Shown here in pieces: positions 35,993 to 43,047 of a DNA stretch of 53,397 nucleotides (the stretch's first letter is position 1; every line of letters begins with the position of its first letter). Location of the stretch: the NCBI GenBank assembly GCA_020439995.1, contig JAGROY010000211.1:1-53397 (forward strand), written 5' to 3'. This DNA comes from Verrucomicrobiia bacterium. Its GTDB lineage: Bacteria > Verrucomicrobiota > Verrucomicrobiia > Verrucomicrobiales > DEV007. Made by a program: the position numbers and the translations under genes. The notes beneath the pieces are model-generated. The model had not been told where the DNA came from, searched no databases, and saw nothing but the letters and a program-made list of their open reading frames with translations.

Positions 35993-38070
35993 TTCGGAAT
36001 CTCAGGATGTCCGGCGGAAACAGCCACTGACATACCGCTTACCCGGCTGGCCTTCCTTTTTTCCTGGCATTGTCGGGGCACCTGCTCCTGATGCTTAGTG
36101 CTCTCCACGTCATCGTCGACGATGACATCCGGCAGCGAAACCCTGAAGGTAGTACCCGCCCCAGACCCAGCACTGAGAACATCAATCCGGCCTCCCATCG
36201 ACTGCAGTGCATTGGAACAAAAATGAAGACCGATTCCATTTCCAGTGGGCTTTGTGGTGAATCCCTGCTGGAAAAGATTCGCGCGAATTTCATCGGGGAT
36301 ACCCGCCCCCGTATCGGAGATTTCGATACATACACAGGCTTGATCGAGACGAGAGGCAACCACCGACAGTTTTCGACTGGACTCGCTCTCCTGCATTGCT
36401 TCGAGAGCATTGCGGACAAGATTGACCAGCACCTGGCTCAATTTGCCCCTGTTCAGCGACAACGTGGAAATACCCCCGGCATCTGTTTCCACTTCCACAT
36501 TCAGTTGCTTGATCTGATATTCATTGATGTCCAAAGCCTCATTGATAAGACCTGCCAGATCCACTTCCATTGTGAACTCTGAGGAACGCGAGTAGACTTG
36601 CTGCTGGGCGATAATCCCCTGAATGTGGCGAATGGTCTGTCGCAAACGCCGCAGGCTGGTTCTATTTTCCGCGAACTCCATTTGCAGGTGCTGAGTTACC
36701 TTGGACAAATAGTCGATAAGCTTGGGGCCGCGCGTATCTTCGCTAAAAAACTCCGCCGCCCTGTGGGTTTGCGATTGCAGGAGATCGGTTGCCTTCTGGA
36801 GCCCCACCAGCTTGGAATCAGATGCCCGTTCCTCCAGCATCTCAAGGGAAGAGTTCGCAGCATTCACGGCATTCCCGACATTGTGCAGCACTTCCCCGGC
36901 CACATCTGCCATGCCGGATCGATGAGCAGCCGTCAGCAATTGCTGTCTCGTTTCTGAGATCGCAGCGACCATCCCGTCGAATGCATCGGCAAGCACGCCA
37001 ATCTCATCGTTCCGGGCATATCCCAGTTTATCCTTCAGGTTCCCGTGTTCCCCGATCCGTTCTGCATGCTCCGCCATTCGTTGCAATGGCACCAAGACCC
37101 TTTGCCGGATGCCCCAGGCCGCAGCCACCATCATCAGGATACCGCCGATGACACTCGTCGCCGTAGCGATTCCGGCAGCAAAGTTGCCCTGCAAAGTAAC
37201 ATTCCTTGGTACATCTACGCGAAGAACCAAGCCCGGATTTCCGAATAGATCAGGCAAGAGATCGTAAGCATGAAGCATCTTGGTATCTGCGCTGAGAATC
37301 TCCGGGGCGCTCGCCTCGCCTTGACTCCGGGAAATCATGGCACGCCCTGCTTCGGGCATTCTCTCATCTCGCGCTGCCCAGATGTTGAGCTGAACCTGCG
37401 CCCTTTCCGCCAGATTGGAAATTTCCGCAGGAGTGAGCAACCGCCCCATCGCAAGCGCTCCCCGAATCGGGCCTTCCTGCTTCGATGTAATGATCGGTCT
37501 AATCGCAATCAACATTGGCCCCAGCTTGCTAAGGATTACCCCTACTCTGGAATCATTTAAATCCCGAAAAGCGGTCAACTCGGTCAAAGGATCAGAGATC
37601 TTCGCGCAGACGTCCGACACATCGATGATCTCAAGCGAGCCGGTCGATCTTCCCTCCCCCCACACAAGGTCGTTGGCAGTATTGAAGAGACCAATAAAAT
37701 TAAGCTGACCGTGCTCATAGGTTTCAACGATCAGATTGGCATCTTCGAATTCCTTGTTCGGCTTTTCAATAAAGGTGCAGGTATCATCCCATGCCGCCCA
37801 GTCATTCACGAAGTTGTCCAAAAGTTCCAGGTCTCGGTAAATCCCTGCCTCGCAGCGGGTAAGATCACGCAGTGCGCCGTCCCGCTCAATACGATCAAAA
37901 GCACGAAGCACCACCAACTTCTGAGTAGTATAGGACAGTGCAGCGAGAACCACGGAGACCGCAACCAGTAGCACAACAAGAGGCCGGGTCAGGGATCCCC
38001 TCCCACTACTCGTTTCGCGTTCTTTCACTCCAGGGGTTCGAATGGGAGAATTCTCTTCTTTCGACTTCAT
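35989..38070 (-). CDS. Membrane CHASE4-HAMP sensor histidine kinase
   Basis: The protein has 693 residues. Membrane spans at about 29-49 and 298-321 bracket a periplasmic CHASE4 sensor (RCEAGIYRDLELLDNFVNDW, AAWDDTCTFI, LNFIGLFN). A HAMP domain (322-375, VLVPLQRMAEHAERIGEHGN) is followed by a histidine box of the 'EVLHNVGNAVN' type with His396, not the usual SHEIRTP. The HATPase shows LVNLVRNALEAM, ISDTGAGIP, and GFTTKPTGNGIGLHFCSNAL. This kinase family often works with a separate receiver. The following hybrid kinase, overlapping by 4 bases, is the natural partner. The last 50 residues after the HATPase are polar and charged. A palindrome lies about 100 bases upstream of the start. Confidence 0.92.
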   Translation of the reverse strand: MKSKEENSPIRTPGVKERETSSGRGSLTRPLVVLLVAVSVVLAALSYTTQKLVVLRAFDRIERDGALRDLTRCEAGIYRDLELLDNFVNDWAAWDDTCTFIEKPNKEFEDANLIVETYEHGQLNFIGLFNTANDLVWGEGRSTGSLEIIDVSDVCAKISDPLTELTAFRDLNDSRVGVILSKLGPMLIAIRPIITSKQEGPIRGALAMGRLLTPAEISNLAERAQVQLNIWAARDERMPEAGRAMISRSQGEASAPEILSADTKMLHAYDLLPDLFGNPGLVLRVDVPRNVTLQGNFAAGIATATSVIGGILMMVAAAWGIRQRVLVPLQRMAEHAERIGEHGNLKDKLGYARNDEIGVLADAFDGMVAAISETRQQLLTAAHRSGMADVAGEVLHNVGNAVNAANSSLEMLEERASDSKLVGLQKATDLLQSQTHRAAEFFSEDTRGPKLIDYLSKVTQHLQMEFAENRTSLRRLRQTIRHIQGIIAQQQVYSRSSEFTMEVDLAGLINEALDINEYQIKQLNVEVETDAGGISTLSLNRGKLSQVLVNLVRNALEAMQESESSRKLSVVASRLDQACVCIEISDTGAGIPDEIRANLFQQGFTTKPTGNGIGLHFCSNALQSMGGRIDVLSAGSGAGTTFRVSLPDVIVDDDVESTKHQEQVPRQCQEKRKASRVSGMSVAVSAGHPEIPK

Positions 38071-38518
38071 CTAAGTTTGTTTTCAATCACCGGAACGCAC
38101 CGCTGCACCAGACCTCTCGAATATTCCGATCCCGGCTTCCTGCCCCGCGATTACTAATATTCCATTAAATATGATAATTATCAACATATTCGATGCCATT
38201 TTTCAAGTTCCCAAAATCAAAACATCTCACTCACTCGCATGCGCACGCTGTAAACAGCGTTCGGTAATGCACTTGTGCCAGCTCGGCTGGCAATGATACC
38301 GACAACGCCCCAGACCAGACCGGTCATGACGACCATTCCACGCTGAGGACTCCGATCCGTCCGCACTCTCCGGTTTCAATCCTCTGCAACGCCTTCCCTC
38401 CGGTTACTATTTGCCGAGCAATGATTCCCGGTTTAGGTCAATTGGTGCCGATATGCCAACTTCAGGAACTTCCGCGATTCACCTATATTTTAGACACGCG
38501 AAGCAGTGATTACTGACC
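38071..38518. other. Divergent intergenic region between the kinase pair and the cyclase operon
   Basis: These 448 bases hold no gene. The 38150-38220 part is AT-rich and contains the palindrome listed separately. A TATATT stretch lies about 35-40 bases before the ATG at 38519 and could be a -10 element. No tRNA, repeat or small reading frame is convincing. Confidence 0.4.
38172..38183. promoter_or_regulatory. Perfect 12-base palindrome, possible operator
   Basis: TGATAATTATCA is its own reverse complement and lies in an AT-rich tract 100 bases before the sensor-kinase start. GATAAT half-sites recall Fur-like boxes, but no longer repeat is present. It may be a regulator site for the kinase pair. 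Confidence 0.3.
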
Positions 38519-39400
38519 ATGAGTCTGCGCCTTGAAATGCTGCAAGTCGCCCGGCTTGCCACAAAGTCCCTCGGCGAGTCCTCCGAACTGGTGGAGAGCT
38601 TTGTTCGCTCCAAACAGAACGGCGACGGTGGATTCGCTGATCGTGATGGCAAGAGCGATCTTTACTACACCACGTTCGCCATCGATGCCCTGACCGCACT
38701 GCAAGTGGAGCTGCCAGTGGAACCGCTGCGTGCTTACCTGGAGTCATTTGGCACTGGCGACAACCTGGATTTTGTCCACCTCTGTTGTCTGGCGCGCAAC
38801 TGGTCCGCGATCGAAAAGAATCACGACTGCATCGACACGTTGCTGGCTCGCATCGATTCGGACTACCGCACAGCCGACGGCGGTTACAATCAGTCCACCA
38901 AAGCGGCCACGGGCTCAGCATACGGATCATTCCTTGCATACGGTGCCTACGCAGATCACGGCTTCATGCCGCCAAATCTCGATGGAATGAAGGCCAGTCT
39001 TGATGCACTGTTAGACAAAAATGAGGGAGCCTGGGCAAATGACACGGATTTACCAATCATCAATGTTCCTGCGACCGCTGCGGCCGTCACTCTCTACCGC
39101 AATATCCGCCAACCGATTCCCGAAAAAACACCCGGCTGGATCCTCAGCAACTTGCACGCGCAGGGCGGGTTCTGCCCGTTCCCGGGAGCACCGATGCCGG
39201 ATTTGCTTTCGACGGCGGTGGGATTGCACTGCCTTGACGGGCTACAGGTTCCGCTCACGAACATCCAAGACGCATGCCTCGATTTCATCGACTCGCTGTG
39301 GACGGCCGACGGTGGCTTTCACGGCACCTGGGATGACGAGATGCTCGATATTGAATACACCTACTACGGCCTGCTGGCACTGGGGCATCTAAGTCTTTAG
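38519..39400 (+). CDS. Prenyltransferase-beta/squalene-cyclase-fold protein (short)
   Basis: The protein has 293 residues with the alpha-alpha toroid repeats of protein prenyltransferase beta subunits and terpene cyclases. Examples are VRSKQNGDGGFADRDG, KSDLYYTTFAIDALTALQ, RTADGGYNQSTKA, SNLHAQGGFCPFPGAP, SLWTADGGFHGTWDDE and DIEYTYYGLLALGHLSL. Asp, His and Cys residues that would form a zinc site are not clearly in place, and there is no DxDD motif, so catalysis is uncertain. It may serve as a partner of the larger cyclase-like protein encoded 10 bases downstream. The ATG at 38519 is the only start that keeps the first repeat. Confidence 0.78.
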   Translation: MSLRLEMLQVARLATKSLGESSELVESFVRSKQNGDGGFADRDGKSDLYYTTFAIDALTALQVELPVEPLRAYLESFGTGDNLDFVHLCCLARNWSAIEKNHDCIDTLLARIDSDYRTADGGYNQSTKAATGSAYGSFLAYGAYADHGFMPPNLDGMKASLDALLDKNEGAWANDTDLPIINVPATAAAVTLYRNIRQPIPEKTPGWILSNLHAQGGFCPFPGAPMPDLLSTAVGLHCLDGLQVPLTNIQDACLDFIDSLWTADGGFHGTWDDEMLDIEYTYYGLLALGHLSL

Positions 39401-39410
39401 GCAATCGGGA

Positions 39411-41234
39411 ATGGATAGATTCGAAACCACGCTGGCAAATGCCCGGGCTGCACTGCTAGCTGAAAGAAATGCCGCCGGGCACTGGGAGGGCGAACTTTCA
39501 AGCAGCGCGCTTTCTACCGCCACCGCCGTGGCCGCTCTGTCACTTGTAGATGCAGTGAGCCACGAGCCATTCGTGAAAAGCGGCCTCGCCTGGCTTGCGG
39601 CAAATCAAAACGATGACGGCGGATGGGGCGATACCACGGTGAGCTTCAGCAATATTTCGACGACGCTGCTGTGCTGGTCAGTCTTTGGAATCGCTGGCGA
39701 CGAAGCGCAGTATCCCAACACCGTAAAGCGCGCTGCAGTATGGGTGGAAGGCTACGTCGGCAGCCTCGAACCTTCCGTCGTCGCCAATGCTGTAGCAGAT
39801 CGCTATGGTAAAGATCGCACGTTCTCCGTGCCCATCCTCATGATGTGCGCGCTGGGAGGTCGACTGGGCGAACAACGCGACGGATGGAAGCGTGTTCTGC
39901 CGCTGCCATTCGAGCTCGCCGCCTTTCCACGCAGATGGTATGCGGCACTGAAGCTCCCTGTGGTAAGCTACGCGCTACCGGCACTCATCGCGATCGGCTA
40001 CGCACGCTCATACCACGTGAGGCCCTTCTTTCCGCTGAGCCTGCTCCGCAAACTGGCGTGGCCTAAAACTTCCAGACTACTGCGCGAGATCCAGCCTGCC
40101 ACCGGCGGCTATCTTGAAGCCACGCCGCTGACCAGCTTTGTCACCATGGCCCTGGCAAGTTCGGGACAACGGGAGCACGCGATCGTTCCGCATGCGGTGC
40201 GCTTTCTCCAGACATCAATGCGCGGGGATGGCAGCTGGCCAATCGACACGAATCTCGCAACCTGGGGAACGACGCTCGCCACCAAGGCTCTGCTGACAAC
40301 CTCCAGCGATCCCGCAGATTTTCCAGCCGGGGATCGTGCGCCCATTCGTCGCTGGATCCTGGCGCAGCAGTACGACAAAGTTCATCCTTTCACCTGCTCG
40401 CCCCCTGGCGGCTGGGCGTGGACGGATCTGCCGGGCGGTGTCCCCGACGCTGATGATACGCCAGGCGCGATGCTTGCTTTGCACTGGCTGCAGGATGAAT
40501 CCAGCACTGAGCAATGCAGAACGGCGGCAGCGGCGGCAGCCATCTGGCTGGTCGATCTCCAGAACCGGGACGGTGGAATTCCAACATTCTGCCGCGGCTG
40601 GGGAGCACTGCCATTCGACCGATCGAGCCCAGACCTGACAGCGCACACCCTTCGCGCGTGGCATACGTGGCTGGCAAATTTTGATGTCCACCTGCCTGCG
40701 ACAGCGGCTCGGGTTCGCGGAGCACTAGCCAAAGCGCTGCGGTATCTGGAACAATGTCAGGATCCTGATGGTGCCTGGACGCCGCTGTGGTTCGGCAATC
40801 AGCATGTCGCGAATGAAACGAATCGCACTTACGGAACCACCAATGTGGTACTGGCCTTGAGCGCTTTGGGGAAAACTCCGGGTATCGAGCCCGTTCTAGC
40901 CCGTGGAGTCGACTGGCTGCGCTCCGTTCAGTGCTCTGCCACCGGTGGTTGGGGAGGCGACAAATCGACGCCTGTCTCGATCGAGGAAACCGCCCTGGCC
41001 GTGAGTGCCATCGCCTCCTGTTGCAGCAAAAGGGATGAGCTGGCACTCCGGCGCGGCGTGGAGTTTTTAACGAAGGCGACCGATGGCGGACGCATATTTC
41101 CCGTCTCACCGATCGGCTTCTACTTTGCTAAACTCTGGTACCACGAAAAACTGTATCCCATGGTGTGGACGGTCGACGCACTGGAGCGGGTGAAGATGAG
41201 CACCGCTATGCACCAACGGATGCTGGACAATTGA
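39411..41234 (+). CDS. Squalene-hopene-cyclase-like class II terpene cyclase
   Basis: The protein has 607 residues; true squalene-hopene cyclases are about 630. It carries several QW-type repeats (LAANQNDDGGWGD, FLQTSMRGDGSWPID, LVDLQNRDGGIPTF, YLEQCQDPDGAWTPLW, WLRSVQCSATGGWGG). The protonating DxDD motif is present as Asp346-Ala-Asp-Asp349, followed by Thr-Pro rather than the common Thr-Ala. The C-terminal FYFAKLWYHEKLYPMVWT matches the family end. The substrate may be squalene or another polyprenoid; no hopanoid (hpn) genes are near. It is the middle gene of a three-gene operon (gaps of 10 and 16 bases) with the short toroid protein and an altered MDR dehydrogenase. Confidence 0.82.
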   Translation: MDRFETTLANARAALLAERNAAGHWEGELSSSALSTATAVAALSLVDAVSHEPFVKSGLAWLAANQNDDGGWGDTTVSFSNISTTLLCWSVFGIAGDEAQYPNTVKRAAVWVEGYVGSLEPSVVANAVADRYGKDRTFSVPILMMCALGGRLGEQRDGWKRVLPLPFELAAFPRRWYAALKLPVVSYALPALIAIGYARSYHVRPFFPLSLLRKLAWPKTSRLLREIQPATGGYLEATPLTSFVTMALASSGQREHAIVPHAVRFLQTSMRGDGSWPIDTNLATWGTTLATKALLTTSSDPADFPAGDRAPIRRWILAQQYDKVHPFTCSPPGGWAWTDLPGGVPDADDTPGAMLALHWLQDESSTEQCRTAAAAAAIWLVDLQNRDGGIPTFCRGWGALPFDRSSPDLTAHTLRAWHTWLANFDVHLPATAARVRGALAKALRYLEQCQDPDGAWTPLWFGNQHVANETNRTYGTTNVVLALSALGKTPGIEPVLARGVDWLRSVQCSATGGWGGDKSTPVSIEETALAVSAIASCCSKRDELALRRGVEFLTKATDGGRIFPVSPIGFYFAKLWYHEKLYPMVWTVDALERVKMSTAMHQRMLDN

Positions 41235-41250
41235 TTCAGTACTTGTATCC

Positions 41251-42312
41251 ATGTCAAAACTCCAATCCAACGCACATACCATGTCCAGCCCAGCCGTCGT
41301 CAACTTTGCTCCCGATCCTTTCAGTGTTGAGATTCGCGATCTTGCGCCGCCCGAGATCGGCTCGGATGACGTGCTGCTGGAAGTGGCCGCCGTCGGTGTC
41401 TGTGGCAGCGACCTCCATCAGTGGACAGCGCAACACAGCTGGCCGGTCAATTATCCCGTAGTACTGGGCCATGAATTCGGCGGGCGGATTCTTGAGACAG
41501 GTTCCAATGTCGCGGAATCAGGACGCTGGAAATCCGGCGACCGAGTGGTGAGCGAAACAGCAGCGGTGATCGATCCCGACAATCCGATGACACGGCGGGG
41601 ACTGTACAATCTGGACACCTCGCGGAAGGGTTTCGGCTACGGGGTCAATGGCGCAATGACCCGCTACGTCCGGGTGCCTGCTCGTTGCCTGCACCACGTG
41701 CCCGCCGGGCTGGAGCTGGAACACGCCGCGCTGACGGAACCATGTTGTGTCGCCTACAACGCTGTGATCAACAATAGCCGGATACGGCCCGGTGACCGAG
41801 TGGTAGTGTTAGGACCGGGCACCATCGGCATCCTTTGTGCAGCAGTAGCACGGCTTGCAGGGGCCGAAGTGGCCATGGTGGGCCTGGAGGCGGACCTGGG
41901 ACGACTGAAAGTAGCAGAGGCTTACGGCTGCGAGAGCGTCGTGGGAGACGCGACCGACTGGGCATTCGCTCGCGATGGCCTCGGTGCCGATTGCGTGATC
42001 GATGCAGCGGGTGTTTCAGCGACGCTCAAGGCCGCGCTACAACTGGTGCGGCCCGCTGGCTGGATCACCAAAGTAGGCTGGGGCCCTCAGCCGTTGAACT
42101 TTTCCCTCGATCCGCTGGTGCAGAAAAATGTGACGCTCCAGGGCAGCTTCAGCCACAACTGGCCAGTGTGGGAGTCCGTGCTGCAACTGCTGGCGAGCGG
42201 GAAACTCGACGTGCGCCCAATCGTCGGTGGCCAGTGGCCACTGGAGGAATGGAAGGTGGCATTCGAAAAAATGCACCACGGTGAAATCGTGAAAGCCGTC
42301 CTGCTGCCATAG
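41251..42312 (+). CDS. MDR zinc-type dehydrogenase lacking structural-zinc cysteines
   Basis: The protein has 353 residues. The GroES-like catalytic domain keeps the catalytic zinc ligands Cys51 (GVCGSD), His74-Glu75 (LGHEFGG) and Glu163 (LTEPCC). The Rossmann domain shows VVVLGPGTIGILCA. It is closest in style to sorbitol/threonine-dehydrogenase-like enzymes (RKGFGYGVNGAMTRYVRVP). In that group the structural-zinc lobe has four Cys spaced x2, x2, x7; here the same positions are Asp108, Asn111, Thr114 and Asp122, so the lobe cannot bind zinc in the usual way. It probably oxidises or reduces a hydroxy compound with NAD(P), possibly a terpenoid product of the preceding gene. ATG 41281 is an alternative start. 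Confidence 0.85.
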   Translation: MSKLQSNAHTMSSPAVVNFAPDPFSVEIRDLAPPEIGSDDVLLEVAAVGVCGSDLHQWTAQHSWPVNYPVVLGHEFGGRILETGSNVAESGRWKSGDRVVSETAAVIDPDNPMTRRGLYNLDTSRKGFGYGVNGAMTRYVRVPARCLHHVPAGLELEHAALTEPCCVAYNAVINNSRIRPGDRVVVLGPGTIGILCAAVARLAGAEVAMVGLEADLGRLKVAEAYGCESVVGDATDWAFARDGLGADCVIDAAGVSATLKAALQLVRPAGWITKVGWGPQPLNFSLDPLVQKNVTLQGSFSHNWPVWESVLQLLASGKLDVRPIVGGQWPLEEWKVAFEKMHHGEIVKAVLLP

Positions 42313-42334
42313 GGCTTCGAGCAGTGAATTTACT

Positions 42335-42958
42335 ATGGCATTATCCAATCTGTTTCCCTCCCGCTTTTGTAGCAGCATTTCAGCAGCCTGCCTTTTCTGG
42401 CTGGGCACCTCCGTTAGCCAAGGGCAAATCTTCCTGCACGATTAGGGAGTGAGCGGCGATCTTTCGGATGAATTCGACATTCCAGACGTATTCGCTCTTC
42501 CCTCGGGTTCCAGCTACCTGCGTCTAAGCCTGAATTCTGCGGACATCGACCTTTTCACAGTTCTGCTGCCTGAAGGGCAACAACTCGACAGCTTGATCGT
42601 CAGAGATTATCAGTCCGTGCTGGGAAACATATCGTTCCTCGGCTTTCAAATTGGTGACCAGCTATCCGCTCCGCCATCCTCCAATTTCCCCGATCCCATC
42701 GACTACGTGATCTTCGGAGACTGGGCAGTGAACGAGGACATCCTCCCGCTAATGGTGCAGACGAACCCAGCACTGCATCCGCCGCTCACCAGTCGCTCGC
42801 TTGCATTCTGGGGCAATGAAACCGGCCCCTCCTCAAGTTTTGTGCTGGAGTTCCGCGCTTCTTCCACTTCTCCCGTTCCCGAGCCGTCTGCCGCGGCACT
42901 GCTGGGACTCAGCGCAATGCTGGTCACTCTTCGACGTCACCGAACGAGAAGCCGATAA
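42335..42958 (+). pseudogene. PEP-CTERM-type exported protein gene with in-frame TAG
   Basis: From ATG 42335 a signal peptide (ISAACLFWLGTSVSQGQ) runs in frame to TAG at 42443-42445 (codon 37). The same frame then stays open to 42958 and shows the rest of a small PEP-CTERM protein: GVSGDLSDEFDIPDVFALPSG, DYVIFGDWAVN, and the C-terminal sorting signal VPEPSAAALLGLSAMLVTLRR. The family tends to have Asp-Glu before 'xVSGDLSD', so a single GAG to TAG change would explain the stop. A restart at GTG 42449 would lack the signal peptide and could not be exported. It is probably a recent nonsense mutation, or a sequencing error. Confidence 0.8.
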
Positions 42959-43047
42959 ATTCAACTCTACCTTTGCCACCGCAAGTGCGCCCTGCGTGGA
43001 GTCGCAGGCGCACTGCGGCAAAGATTTCCGTATTGAGTTTCTGGGGC

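Noticed and set aside
42443..42445. TAG read as pyrrolysine
   Set aside because: The gene is a PEP-CTERM surface protein, not a methylamine methyltransferase, and no pyl gene or PYLIS element is visible.
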